This document shows, piece by piece, positions 1-12,507 of a stretch of DNA of 64,000 nt. The notes below the pieces were generated by a model that was given only the letters and a program-made list of their open reading frames with translations, was not told the DNA's origin and did no database searches. The position numbers and the translations under genes were made by a program. Numbering within the stretch: position 1 is the stretch's first letter; the number at the start of each line of letters is the position of its first letter. The stretch comes from Kalmusia sp. IMI 367209 (taxonomy: Eukaryota > Ascomycota > Dothideomycetes > Pleosporales > Didymosphaeriaceae), in contig JAPEUQ010000006.1 of the NCBI GenBank assembly GCA_027946365.1, positions 1,116,001 to 1,180,000 on the forward strand. Reading direction: 5' to 3'.

Positions 1-1568
1 TAGCATCCATGGCCTTCTTTAACTCGGCTCCATCGCCATAAGTGATATACACATCACGTCTTCCACCCACTCCTCTTGTTTCCCTCGAATTCTACCCTGG
101 CCTCTCGGTGCTTCGCTCTCTTGCCTATTTAACCACCGCTTTGATCTAGAGACTGTAAAATTTACGATTTCTCTGCATGTAGCATCTTCGTTACGAGTTT
201 CCCGGGTACGAGAAGTATTGGATATGGTGGGGCGCCGCTGCTGACTTCGACGAGGTCGAAAGCAGGTCGTAGTGCAGCCTCAACTCGAAGTTGGCCGAAG
301 AGTAGGACGCCCGCAAGATGAGAGATCGAGTGAGTAACTGACAATTTAAAATTAATGATTAAAGTGCGAAGTCGTGAGACTACAGCTGTTGGCAGCTGAC
401 TGTAGCAGTCCAGAAGCCGGAAGGAGCCATTGCTAGAGCTAAGCTTTGATAAACTAGCCTTCTCCCAACTCAGCTGAGGAGTAATCCGTAAGCGATCCAT
501 TCATATTCTGCGCTTGTCTCATTAGCATTCACAAAAATGACGCGAGCTTGATATCACGCATGAAAGGTAAACGCCCTTCATGCGGACCGTAGTGAAATAA
601 CAGACAAGCTCAAGCTCTCCTCATAGATGCTCGAATGTCTAGTGAACCGATCTGTGTAAAGCACTTACTCTATGGTAGAACAAGTATTGACGTGGAGCGT
701 GATTGAAACATGGGGCTGGTTGAAACGCTCACTGAAATGAAAACCCCCACCAACGCACCGCGTCAAACGTGTATACACTGATTTCTCGGACCACCACCAA
801 GCAGTTCCTCATCACCGGTGCAGAAAATTCTACCAAGATCCCACTCAAAAAGCTTATCCAAAAACCCCGAGATCGCCCAGATTATCGACTGATTGGAATC
901 TCACCGGGATAATCTCCTGGGAGCAGGCGACCCCCTCGTATTCGTTGTTCTAAACAAGGCCTTTTGATTACAAGGCGCTTCGCTGCAGATTCGACATATA
1001 TTGGGAGAGTTTAAGAATCAATCGCTTGCATAAGCGACGATTACTTCCATGCCCTGGGATACTCCGGATAGTACTCTTCGCTCCAGACCTGTCGCCCCCT
1101 CTATACAATCAGCAACCTCGCTCTCATGAGTTCGTTCGCTGCAAAGCATCAGCAGAGCTGACTGCGGAGTTACTCCTCGTTTAAACGCCATACACATTTA
1201 CCCGGTGCAAGCCAGCCACCAGAGCATGAACACCTCCACCCAGTACCCCGGAACCCCCAACTCCTCACCAATAAACTCGTCGCGTTTACGGCCTTCGCCG
1301 AGCTGGAGACATGGTGCCGACGTCTCGGCACATGTTCAAGGTAGACTGGGGTTGGGATGTATACTCGCTGCGCGCCAGCATTGGCTGAAAAATACCTGTA
1401 GGCGAAACTGCATGTCTTTCCAATATTGAGCGCTTGGCCTATGTAAGGAACAGCTTCGATGCAGATGGAGTGTTGACAGGGTAGAGGGCGCGGGCGTTAA
1501 ATAGAGCGATGCTGGCGATCTTGTGGGAAAGGTAGCGGCGAGCTTCTTTGCCCGGACTTCGTGGCAAG
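1..1568. other. gene-free stretch upstream of the FAD oxidoreductase
   Basis: No convincing gene is seen. Short open frames lack family resemblance and coding character. On the minus strand an open stretch without a start (about 1198-1333) ends in a hydrophobic tail and could be an old exon remnant, but it cannot be tied to a family. The last few hundred bases should hold the promoter of the gene starting at 1569. Confidence 0.5.
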
Positions 1569-3440
1569 ATGATTCTTACTTCTCTCTTCGTTGCGTTTCT
1601 TGCTGCGGTTGATTGCGCCGTCGGGGCGAAGTGGAAGGGTGAGGTTAAGAGGCTGAATGGTACGACTTACCAATGCAAATGCTACTCGGACAATTCCTGT
1701 TGGCCGACTACGGCAGACTGGTCGACCTTGAACAAGACTGTTGGGGGCGCTTTGCAGGTTGCGATACCTCCCGGTGCAGTTTGTCATAACAAGTTTGAGA
1801 ACATATCGGCCAGTGTGTTCAATCAGGCGGCATGTGCCGAGGTGCAAGCAAATTGGGTTAATGAGCAATGGCTGTAAGTGAACAAACTCTGAGGGTACAG
1901 GGTGGAGCTGAATCTGCTAGTACCGACCATCCTATTGCGAACCTATGGCCGCTGTATACCAATAATACCTGTCTGCCAACCGCTGACGCTAGCACTCCGT
2001 GCACGCGGGGCTTTTATGGCGTCTATGTCATCTTAGCAAAGACAAAAGAGCAGATAAAAGCTGGTATCGACTTTGCGCGCGAGCGAAACTTGCGACTCAT
2101 AATTCGCAATACTGGGCATGATTTCATGGGCCGCTCCACGGGTTACGGATCACTTATCATCAACACCCATAGCTTCAAAGACGTCAAGTTCCTCCCTAAA
2201 TATGATGGGCCCGGTAATTGGACCGGCAGTGCTGCGGTTGTAGGTGCGGGTGTTCAGGGACGTGAGCTGTACCGACAAGCTTTCGCTCAGAAGCCCCCCG
2301 TGGTGATCGTTGGCGGAGAATGTCCTGTAAGTGAGATATCTAGCAACGCGAGATTTCATGCTGATTTCACCCAAGACGGTAGGATGGGCAGGTGGATATA
2401 TCCAAGGAGGTGGCCACGGTCCACTGACTTCAATCTACGGCATGGGTGCTGATAACGTCCTCTCGTTCGATGCCATAACAGTAGATGGCGAATATGTCAC
2501 CGCCAATGCAAAAGACAACGCTGACCTATTTTGGGCGCTCAAGGGTGGTGGCCCCTCGACCTTTGCAGTAGTCGTATCCATTACCGTGAAGACCTTCCCA
2601 GAGGTCCCGACTGCCGGAACAATTATCAACATCAACAGCACACACACCAACGATACGGCCGTGTTCAATAAAGGATTCCATATCTTCCACAATTTATCGA
2701 ATCACTACGTGGAGAACGGCATGTTCGTGTACTTTGAGCTTTCGCTTGGTACACTACATATCGCTCCGATCGTCGGTCCTCGCATGGATGAGAAGAAGCT
2801 CAACGAGGTGTTGAAGCCTCTGTTCGATCAGCTGGATGCGGCTAAGATCCCGCACAGCAGGCACACCAAGGCTTTCCCGACCTTCTTCGAGTTCTACATA
2901 GATATGTTTGAGGATGAGCAGCCTAATCAGAACTCGATAGTGGGCGGACGCCTGTTCACGCACGAGGACATCGCCGAGCGTGGGGACAAGGTGGCGGATG
3001 CCCTCCTTTTCGCCAGCCAGCCAACTAAGGACACCATCGGTTTCTCAGTCGGGCACATCGTCGATCCGGGCCACGGAGTGCCCTTCGCGGACAACGCCAT
3101 TAATTCGAAGTGGCGCAACTCTAGTAGCTTCGTCATCACCAACATAATTATGAGTGGCCTAGAGACGTGGGAGCAGAAGCAGCAGCTCGAGAATGTTCAG
3201 ACAAATGTCGTCGGAAAGGCGTTGAGAGAGGCCGGGCCTAACGGTGCGACTTATGTGAATGAAGGCGATCTCAATGAACCAAACTGGCAGGAATCTTATT
3301 GGGGTGCAAAGTATCCACAGTTGCTCCAAATACGTAAGAAGTGGGATCCGAAGGGCATTTTATACACAAAGACAACTCCAGGTACGGAGGACTGGGACGT
3401 GCTCGACTTTGGAACAAAGCTCTGCAAGAAGGTCTCGTAG
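1569..3440 (+). CDS. secreted FAD-linked oxidoreductase, berberine-bridge (BBE) type
   Basis: Three exons are read: 1569-1873, 1921-2326 and 2376-3440, giving 591 aa; the 47 and 49 base introns both restore frame. The start at 1569 gives a typical signal peptide (MILTSLFVAFLAAVDCAVGA), so the enzyme is probably exported. The PCMH-type FAD-binding domain covers about residues 130-310. It shows RNTGHD (His168) and GGECPTVGWAGGY (Cys236), the His/Cys pair that carries bicovalent FAD in this family, plus GGGHGPL. The C-terminal BBE segment contains YVNEGDLNEPNWQESYWG. Family members oxidise sugars, alkaloid or polyketide intermediates using oxygen; the substrate cannot be read from sequence. No biosynthetic neighbours are present, so a role in a cluster is unsupported. 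Several N-glycosylation sequons (NNT, NWT, NHS-like) fit secretion. Confidence 0.9.
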
Positions 3441-3943
3441 ATAGATGCGTTGCAGAGGGGTATTAGCGTGCATAATCGAGCCATTGTTTGATAGCGAAGC
3501 AGTACTAGGACAACAATAGATGACCGAATTGTTTGACATTAAAGTTTGACGATGACAGTGAATGTTGGTCGATCAATGACGATGGCCCTCGGGCGTTGGC
3601 GGGCTAGTCTAGGTTTGTTTTTAGCGCCCGTTCACAAGCTCAAGGGACTCCAACCCTCAGTCTACAACTTGCATTGCGCACAGCTTCAGCTCACGTCTCA
3701 CCAAGTATCCCGCGGCTCTCGCTCTATTCTCTGCTTCGCGACTCTCGTGTTGTTGCCACCGTCGCTTGTAGCACCCCCGCTCGTTTGCAGCCGCGCTCTG
3801 CTTCTCCGCACTCTCCACACCCTGGTAGGCATCAGACTACCGCACCATCACAGCGGCCCAACACCGGCTCGTCCGGTCTACGTCGCGAGGACTCATGGTC
3901 CGCGTCCGATGAAAGCGTTGCGACTACCCTCCCTGTCGATTGA
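3441..3943. other. intergenic, FAD oxidoreductase to VPS9 gene
   Basis: About 500 bases between two genes on the same strand. Nothing specific is seen. The pyrimidine-rich part near 3700-3900 probably holds the promoter and 5' leader of the gene starting at 3944. Confidence 0.5.
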
Positions 3944-6900
3944 ATGCCTCCGGTCTTGAACCCCTTCCTGCGGGCCTTCTTCCGTAGCACTCTCCCCAGC
4001 CAGTGCTCGCCAATCCAGCACCACGTAGGCGCCCCTGTGGTGTTGTTGCTACGTTACCCGGCTAATGAGTAGCACAGGTCCTCCTTGTACCCACCACCGA
4101 AGTCCTCCTTACCTCTCGCGATCGCGATACGAACGCCTCGTATGCCGACTTAAGCGGCTCTGAAGAGTTCCTAGCTAGCCATGTCCTGCGCGTGCCGGGC
4201 GGCGTGGGCCCTAACAACCACGTCAAGGATGGTTCCACATTCAGAGAGAGCCGGGGAAAGGCAAAGCAGTACTCGACAGCGAACGGGCGGACTGTCATTA
4301 TCAAGGATGCCTTCGTTTACAGCAATAAGGGCTTCAAGACGCTGAACCAAGCGCAGTTGTTGAATGACATCATCTTCTACCCCGACACCTTCGAGGCACA
4401 GCCGTGGCTTGTCTATTATATATCGCGGCCACTCATAGGCACATACGAAGCAACGCCGATAATACCTGCTTCGATCCCAGACCGCACCCATGAACGTGCA
4501 CCAAGCCACGCCCCGGCGGGCTCGTCGAGCGGCGCAACGGCGTCGATGCCGCGGAAGAAGGACGTCAAGTCGTTCGGAGACTTATTAAACCACTTTCCCA
4601 TGATTGCGCGCCAGATGCAGCCTGGGCTTGATAGACTATTCACGGAATTCAAGAAAGAATTAGAGAAGCCGCTTCCGCCCACGCCTACCCACAGCTCTCG
4701 GAGGTCTTCTTTAAGCTCACGGAGGCGCGGGTCAGTGTCTTCCTCGGAGAGCGTGACCATGTCGTTGCACAGTAGCATCTCCGGTCCCAATGGCTTTATC
4801 TCAACACTAGAGATTGACGACGAGGAAGATCTCATGCGCAGATCTTTAGAAACAGCGGTCACGGCAGCCATTGACTTGTTTCAGATGGTAGACAAACAGC
4901 AGCTTTCCCTGCTCGGTGCGACAACCGATCTTACAGGCCCGATCGTTGAGCGCATGATAGAAAAGTACATCACCGAACAGCTTCACGCCTTTCTGTTCCC
5001 CCGCCTGCAGCACATTCGAAAATCGGATGACGCCGAGCTGGAGGCCCGCATGCGACAGATGGTAGATATTGACATTTCTCAAGTAGGAATCGACATTGGG
5101 CATGGACGGAAAGGCAAACAGGAGCTATCAGTACGCTTATCTAAGGCGGTTGAACTATTCAAGAAGATGGGAGTGGCAGGCAGCCCGCAAGAAATGGTAG
5201 ACATCCTCCTCTCCGTGCAGAAAAACATAACTATGCCCGAGGCACCTTCAAATACCACTCATTCGCAAACAAAATCTCTTCGAAACGGCGAGACCTACTC
5301 GGAGAAGCACGACCACCTGCTCACGATTAACGCGGATACTCTAGTGTCTTTGCTACTTGTTGTCGTTATACGAGCGCCGATTAAGAATCTACAAGCTCGT
5401 CTATCTTACATGCGTCACTTTATCTTCATAGATGACGTGGAAAGCGGCGAGATGGGCTATGCGTTGAGCACTTTTGAGGCTGTACTTTCGTATCTGGCCA
5501 GGGACTCAGCAGGCCTGCGCAAAGCTAGTCGGCGCAATAGGACTTTGTGGCAAGCGACTAGAACAGGTGACCTCGCAACACTCCAAGGTGTACTGGAGCC
5601 CGAAAAATCTTTCCATGAAGATGCTTGGGCTGATTCGGACGAGGATGAGGATTTCCGTCAACATATACGCCCTGTCAGGTTCGCTCCAACCTCTTCAGAA
5701 CTCTTGGCTTCCAATGAAACAACTCTCAATGGCGATTATGGATCACGTCGAAAGCTCAGCAGACTATCACATCTCCGACACAGAGGTGAAGATGGCCCCT
5801 TAGCCCATATATTTCCTTTCCAACGAGCTCCGACGCCTCCACTATCAGACCTGCGAGAGCGGCCGAAAGCCAAAAAGAGGGTTTCTATGGACACCCGAAG
5901 TATGTCTAGCTCTTCGGCAGTATCTTTTCGATCGCGTACCACGCTGGATTCTCGTACTACGGGGCTCGAAGGGGATACGTCGATAGAGAAGCTGTCGAAG
6001 ACGCAGGGATCAGACGGTGAATCGGTCTTGATGATGGCTATAGAGAACAAACAGGATAAGGCTTTGCAGTATTTGCTGAGCTTGTCTGAGTTCTACTCGT
6101 CGGATTTCATCCTCGAGGATTGCAATAACGAAGGCACGACCCTACTCAGTGCCGCTGTACAAATGGCCCATGCGAAGACTACAGAAGTTTTGCTCAACCA
6201 TATATTTGAGAATAAACCAGTGGATGAGACTATACATGCATATCTCGCGAAGCAAGATTCTAAAGGCCGATGTGTAGCACACTATCTGTTTAATCAGCCT
6301 CAACTGATTGACCAGATCGGTCATCTTGTGCCATGGCGACTGAAAGACAAAAATGGACAGACTCCTGTCTTTGCACTTTGCAGATCCTACGATCACGATC
6401 AATATCGTGACATGGTTGATAGGGCGCTTCACGCTGCGACGCGAGCTCAGAATGACGGCCAACCATTACATCTAGATGAGCATATTGACAGCAAAGGCAA
6501 CAGCCTTCTGCACGTTATTGCGGATCCTCAGATTGCAGTCAAACTACTATATCGATGCGACTCAGATGTCAACGCTCCGAACGACAAGCATTTCACTCCT
6601 CTCATGGTAGCCAGCAAATACGGTCGCACTGAGTTGGTCCGTGTACTTTTTCAAGACCCAAGGGTCGATCTCTCTGTCAAAGACGTACGAGGACTTACAG
6701 CTGTCGAGCTTGCCAAGGATGACGAAGTTCGCAACAGAATAGATGATATGGTATTGCTTTCGAATGAGCCCGGCCCTGACGGCCGAACAACTACCGTTGT
6801 CAGGTCGTTCTTCGTCGAGGATGGATCCATTCGACTCGTCCTCAAATCTGGCGCTCCTAACCCCAATTCTACCATCACTGTCACAACCTGCCGTCGCTCC

Positions 6901-8166
6901 CTCCAAGACTTCGAAAGCCTAGCGAAATGGCTAGCGCAGGAACATCCAGCGTCATGGCTCCCGATCATTAACAACCTTGCTTCGCCTTTTCTGATACCTT
7001 CAAGGCCGTCTCGCTCCGTCCTCCGGGACATTCAGCTTCGGTTAGATGCATTCCTCAAGATTCTCCTAAAGCACCCTACGTTCGCGACGCACGAGATGGT
7101 CTGGGAATTCTTCCTCGTGCCTGACATCGATCCGTTGATGCTCGCAGAGCGATCAGCCCGTAAAGCTGAACTGCGCGTCGAACGTGTCCGCGAGGAGTAC
7201 GCCCCAATATATGATGTCCGCGAAGTCGAATTGTTCGTGCAGCACGCACGGGAATCTGTGCGCTCTCTACATCATGCATCAAAATCAGTCCTACGGCGGA
7301 CTAACAAACTGCGCTCTACATCATCAGATCTGGCCGACGCGTCAAAGCTTGCGAACACCGCGATCCACTCCCTAACCTTCCTACCAGAAGCGCACTTAAG
7401 AGCTATAAATCGCTACACCAAAACCCTGGCCCAAAGTGAAGCGAGCCCTATATCAGGGTTTTACTACAGCATACACGCTATATCAAGCACCATAAACGCC
7501 ATGCTCACCGCTCTGAACCGTCCCTCCACGCTTATCAACTCCATGTCAACGACGCAAAAAGCGGTCGACCGACATTCTCTTTCCATGCGCAGGTCTGATC
7601 GCTGGCCTCTCGGCCTTCTTGATGATGCCCGCTCACGCATGCAACGTGACGCGCAGGAAAAGATGGAACGGGCGACCGAAGAACTATCTGGTTTGGGGAA
7701 GGAGCTAAGATATACCCAGCAAGTCGTCGCACAGGAACTTGCCAGTTGGCAAGAGAATCGTGTGGAGATTGGTAGGAAAGCGCTGAAGGAATTTGCGAAG
7801 AAGATGGTGGTCACGGAACGGGCGAGGCTAGAAAGTATGAGGCGTGCTGTGAGGGAGCTAGGTATCGGTGTGCCGAGGCCGCAGCCAACCAACAATGGCG
7901 ACTCTACTGACGATGTCGGGGTACTAGACCAGAGTATGAGCTTCTCAGATGAAGTGCTGGCCAGAAGAGGAAGCATTGAAGACGTAACAGACGAGGTTGA
8001 TGGTGCGCTCGTAGCGAATGCTACTCAGGATATGGTCAATGGCGACATCACTGAGACAGAGGATGAACCCCTGATACCTCCATCAAACCCAGATGAAGAA
8101 GTGAACGGTATTATCGAAGCAAGCGAGAACGAATCTTTACTACCGCAGCCGGTTGGGACGGAATGA
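3944..8166 (+). CDS. VRL1: VPS9-ankyrin-PX-BAR-like endosomal protein (Vrl1/VARP-like)
   Basis: Exon 1 is 3944-4024, the intron is 4025-4077 (branch GCTAATG, acceptor CACAG) and exon 2 is 4078-8166, giving 1389 aa. The start at 3944 is chosen because exon 1 (MPPVLNPFLRAFF) joins in frame to VLLVPTTEVLL. Approximate domains: a conserved fungal N-terminus; a helical region and VPS9 core at 335-505 (TINADTLVSLLLVVVIRAP, then GEMGYALSTFEAVLSYL); ankyrin-like repeats at 670-915; a PX phosphoinositide-binding domain at 930-1040; a helical BAR-like tail at 1044-1290; and an acidic C-terminus. VPS9 domains activate Rab5-type GTPases. This domain order is that of yeast Vrl1, which pairs with a second BAR protein in the VINE endosomal sorting coat. 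That role is inferred from architecture. Confidence 0.85.
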
Positions 8167-9337
8167 GTACTGGATAGGATTCCCTTTCTTGTCTATATTT
8201 TTCTTACTTGACTTGTTTGAATACGACGGCGGGTTAGAGTGGCATTCCGATACCCTAGGCCTTTTTTGCATCCCACCTCTTATTCAGCGATGGCGCGGGT
8301 GGGTGGGACAGCGGACTTGCTTTGCGCATATCGCAATATTTACTTGTGACCATGTTCACACGCCCTATAGAGCCAATTTATTCCTTTTTGTGGTACAAGT
8401 ATCGATTCCCGTCGGCACGTAAAAGACTACCTGCAGTGTTCTAATCTTATTGCTGCATTATAAACCAATTCAGGCGGCATGTTTGTGATATACTGCGCGA
8501 TCGTGCATGCTGATTGCTATTGCGACTATAGCTATATGTCTCATAAGTGGAAATTTCAGGTGTGATGGACGGCCTAGTGTGGCTGTGTCTGCTATACGAG
8601 CTCATGTCATCTGTATCCACTCATTATTCTGGTACGGTCGGATAAAGTTTGAGACCCGTATGTTTGAGTTTGGTGACGGTCGGAAGTTCTCCAACCCTGC
8701 GCAACTTGTCAACGATGCAGTATGAGTGTTGTTGCTAGTTATGCAGCACGGGAAGCATATGCTATACAGCCACAACAGAGTTCGCAATTCAATAGACGAT
8801 ACTCCATCATGAATGATCGTTGAATGAGGCCTAATTAGCGTTTACCGTGTTGTGGGACCGCATGGTCGTGGCGTGGCTACACCAGCGTATAGTACGTGGC
8901 ACGGGTCATCACTTAGGCTGCTTCACTGGGGTCGAACGATTCGACCAATCGTAGGCACACGTGGGAAATTTTCTCGTTGAACATTTTGACCCCAGACCTC
9001 CGGTAAGTGAGTTGCAAAAATAGTATATGCCTAGTTGGAAAGCCAGAGCCTAAGGTGCACACTCGCATGTGTGCACGTGATCTGGATAGGTAAAAATGAT
9101 TTTGGTCTTGGGTGACAGTCTTGGGTGACAGTATGCAATATTGGATTTGAGGGCTCGACTATGTAATAGGAGCGAAACGAGGGGTATATATAAATGCGCT
9201 AAAAAGATAAAGATGCCAAAACGCAGAAAAGCGGTAGAAAGAAATGATAATCCTGCAGACGGAGCAGACTGAGAATCCAATAAAGATCAATCTGAGATAC
9301 CAAAGCTGACGGCGTTACCTTCAGTGCTAGCTGATCG
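8167..9337. other. convergent intergenic region
   Basis: About 1.2 kb between the 3' ends of two convergent genes. No coding signal is supported. It contains a perfect 13-base unit repeated twice in tandem at 9106-9131. Confidence 0.5.
9106..9131. repeat. 13-bp direct tandem repeat, two copies
   Basis: The unit TCTTGGGTGACAG occurs at 9106-9118 and again at 9119-9131 with no mismatch. It is too short to assign to any element and is probably replication slippage. Confidence 0.8.
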
Positions 9338-10000
9338 CTAATCTGAAGGTGTGTGTACAATCTTGGGGATCGGTGGTAATTCAGGTGCCTTAACGCTATC
9401 GGGCGAGTTCCTTCCATAGTATCTCATACTCGATGTGCTCGTACTGCGTGGTCGCGTCGGTCTCGTTCCCAGGTCGCCATCTTCTTGTTGTATCGGGCTC
9501 AGGCTTATGCTTCCTCTTGAGTACCTGCTGCTCGATGCACTGACACCACTAACGCCACTCCCATTGCTGATCTGGCCAGTCAATGAGTCCTGTCTCTCTG
9601 CCGGTGTGACGTGTAGTGGTATCAAGCTAACAGTCTCCATGCTCGCACGTTTATCTACGGGTTCCGCATCAACATAGAGTGAGACGCTGCTTCGCTCACG
9701 GCTGAACATGCTTGATCGTTCCTCATCTGGGGTTTTTACGTCCGCAAGGAGGGCTGACTTGTCGGTGCTCTCTGTGCGAAACGGACGATAAGGCTTTGAT
9801 CGGTGCTCCGCTGGTAATTTCTTGCGTAGTGAGCGTTTGTGAAAGTAGAATGCGACCAGCGTTATGATGAATGCGACCAAAAGGAATAGGAACACTGCCC
9901 CCACTACGATGGTAGGGGTAGACCAGCCTTGGGAAGACTTTTCCTCCGGTTTGGAGGAAGGTTGGTCGGCGGGTTGATCATTTGCTGGGATCGGTGCCAT
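9338..10000 (-). CDS. single-pass membrane protein of unknown function
   Basis: One intronless frame of 220 aa with a genuine ATG at 10000-9998. The first 26 residues are polar and rich in Pro, Gln and Lys. A strong membrane segment follows at about residues 29-52 (VVGAVFLFLLVAFIITLVAF) and is capped by basic residues (HKRSLRKK). The remaining 165 residues are Ser/Arg-rich, with many possible phosphorylation sites (RERSSVS, RYSRGSISLS, RPRSTSTSS), and look disordered. A short lumenal or outer N-terminus with a cytosolic tail fits the positive-inside rule. There is no cleavable signal peptide and no recognised domain. It resembles the short Ser-rich single-pass proteins common in filamentous ascomycetes. 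It is convergent with the VPS9 gene. Confidence 0.7.
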   Translation of the reverse strand: MAPIPANDQPADQPSSKPEEKSSQGWSTPTIVVGAVFLFLLVAFIITLVAFYFHKRSLRKKLPAEHRSKPYRPFRTESTDKSALLADVKTPDEERSSMFSRERSSVSLYVDAEPVDKRASMETVSLIPLHVTPAERQDSLTGQISNGSGVSGVSASSSRYSRGSISLSPIQQEDGDLGTRPTRPRSTSTSSMRYYGRNSPDSVKAPELPPIPKIVHTPSD

Positions 10001-12507
10001 GTCGCTCGCAAGTAATTTGAGGTGGACGTTCGGAGGTGGAGTAAAGTATTTTTGTGTGTTACGCGAAGCTATTATGTTGCTTCTCTGCTCCTGTCTTTGG
10101 TATGTTGTCGGTACAAAGAGGACCCCGACGCAGTGGGTAGGATGTAGGTGGAATTACGGTAAGCGAGTAATGATAATTGATGATTCCATTCGCAGCTGAA
10201 AATTCACTGCCAATCAGACCTTGGATAGAATACGAGGAATGGCTGGCACTCAAGGAAACCCCCCGATGCAAAGGTGCTGGGCGTCAAGTTGAAGTTATAC
10301 TCGTGTGCGAGATGAAACCCGACTACGCTTGGACCGCATGAGTTGTAGGATGGATCCACCGGTAGGCGTCCAGCTTCATGTCAGTTTTAACATGAACTCA
10401 GCCTCAGCTTGTGGAGAGAAGTCTGTGCCTCTCGAATCGGAAGACGGAAGCGAGCTCGGCCGCTCATCACGACAGACGATGATTAGCGTGGCCTTGACCA
10501 AGGCTGGCTTCTTGCCAGAGGCGGTGGCACGGGCTACTTAGCGGGAGGAACATTCCGCTTGAAGCACTGCCTGAAGTCAAACAACAAGCGGGCCATTAAG
10601 AGAAGCACGCGAGAGGTTGCGTTTGCTGTTTCTGGCTCGCACGGCTGCGGCTGTCTTTCAGCCCCCGTAAAGATGTTGAGCTTCCAGACCAAAGGAAATG
10701 AAGTGTCAGCATATCCTCCCTACAGCGAGGACATCGCCACATAAGACCGAACTGTCGACGCAGAGCCGCACCGTTAGACCCGGAGATCGGGAGTCCAAGC
10801 TCTCATGTTGGATCCGCACGAGTTGCTGATGAATGTGGTCCAAAACTGAATGTGGTCTAAGACTGAATGTGGTGTTTGCAAGAATGGGCGCTCATCGTTA
10901 TTTCCACAGCACACGATTCGTCCCGTGGGCGCACGGGACCATGCATCTTGTTGTTCATGTCTTGCACAGCGGCACCGACTCCGCCACATGCACTACTGTG
11001 TTCGCTTCATAAATGGTGGAACGTCGCCGCGTATCGTGGGGGCTGTGTCTGATGTGCTCGGAGGGTTCCAAGCTCGCCGTCTATACTGGGATCCGATGGA
11101 GAATAGCGCTAGCGCCGCTCTGGTGCGCGAAGGATGGATATGTGAATTGTCGTACATGAGCCCTCACGACGCGGCCGCTGCGAAGCCAGCAGGCGCCCGT
11201 CATACGGGTAAGAAGGTTATCGGGCGTGCTGCATGATGCACGTGACTATGGCATTGGCATTTCGAACGTTACTGGAGGCCAACGGTTATGGTGTTGAGAA
11301 GAGAGGCGAAAAGCCGCGACAAGGCGGGTGGTCATGAATGGCGGTCGTCGCTTCCCACAACGCGCTTCCAGACGTTCGGGTCAGGGTGCTTCTATTTCCG
11401 GCATCTTTGCCTTCTTCCTTCCATCCTTTCCAACAATCCATCTCATCATAGCAAATCTCAATTCCCCTGTTGGCGACCATAATAGACAAAGCCAAAATCC
11501 AACTTCGCGCGACTAATCATCCCTTGGGGGCTAGTTTCAGGGTCACACAAACCGATCCCCAGACGGCGTGTAGTCATGATATTCGCCAGGCCTCCGAGCC
11601 ATCGGGCCTCACCACTCCTGGTCATCGGGCCGGCCTAATTTCGCTCCTTGTCAACGACTCAAGAAGCACGCAAAGGGGGACCTGGGTTGTGTTATACTGG
11701 TACGCTAAGTGCGCGAATAATATCTTAGGGTTCTGCTGGGGGGCCTTGAACGTCACCAACTCCTGAACCACCGTATTCTCGCAGAGAAAAAAAAAAGCGA
11801 AGTAAAAGTCGTTGGCCTTGAGCACTCATCCCTTTGATTGTGGGAATCTCGTTTTGGACGTACACCACCATTACAGGCACTGCGTAGCGATCAAACCTCA
11901 TACCTCGCCCCTTGCCTCTATCGCATGCAGCCTCTGTGTGACATATTCGCTACCCTTCCAGTCGTGGAAAAAGACGGCCCTCGACTATCTTTCCGTCATA
12001 ACCAATGCCACCCCGATATGTTTCATTCACTTCCTCTATTTCGTCTTCCTACATTGAGTAGTCCGCTTTCTCTAGAAGACTATCAACGTTGTGGGCTACC
12101 AGGGTCCTAAGAGGTTGACACACAAGCCGTAGGGTCGTAGTGTGTATCTTTTTGAGTCAATGGGAGCAGCGTATGTATCGTATCTATAGGCTAAATTCAC
12201 ACATATCCAGTCTATAATGCCAGTGACCTCGTAATCGTCGCCCATACATTACTCCTATTTAAAATCATGATAATATAGAACAAACCCTTCCGCTCCATCG
12301 CCAGGATAATAATGATGCAGCAACCCAAGTAGTCGCTTGGTATTGCATGAATGCTGCCTGGCAATATTAATGTGACGTTCGCCGGATTCAGGATCCTTAG
12401 CATCCTCTTCGCCTCCTAACCTATTATTCGCATCCTGCAACGTTAATTAAAGACGTGCTGCCAACTAGTCTTAGCCCGATCAGACATACTGCGTAGGACG
12501 AAACTGT
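10001..12507. other. gene-poor stretch
   Basis: About 2.5 kb with only short open frames on both strands, none with recognisable protein features. It includes a run of ten A at 11787-11796. No terminal repeats or transposase fragment were recognised. Confidence 0.5.

Noticed and set aside
1198..1333. Minus-strand open stretch ending with ELGVPGYWVEVFMLWWLACTG
   Set aside because: No start codon, no recognisable family and no convincing splice partners; kept only as a note in the flank entry.
7464..7976. Minus-strand frame of 170 codons inside the VPS9 gene
   Set aside because: It is the antisense shadow of the helical BAR-like region; the sense strand has clear domain homology.
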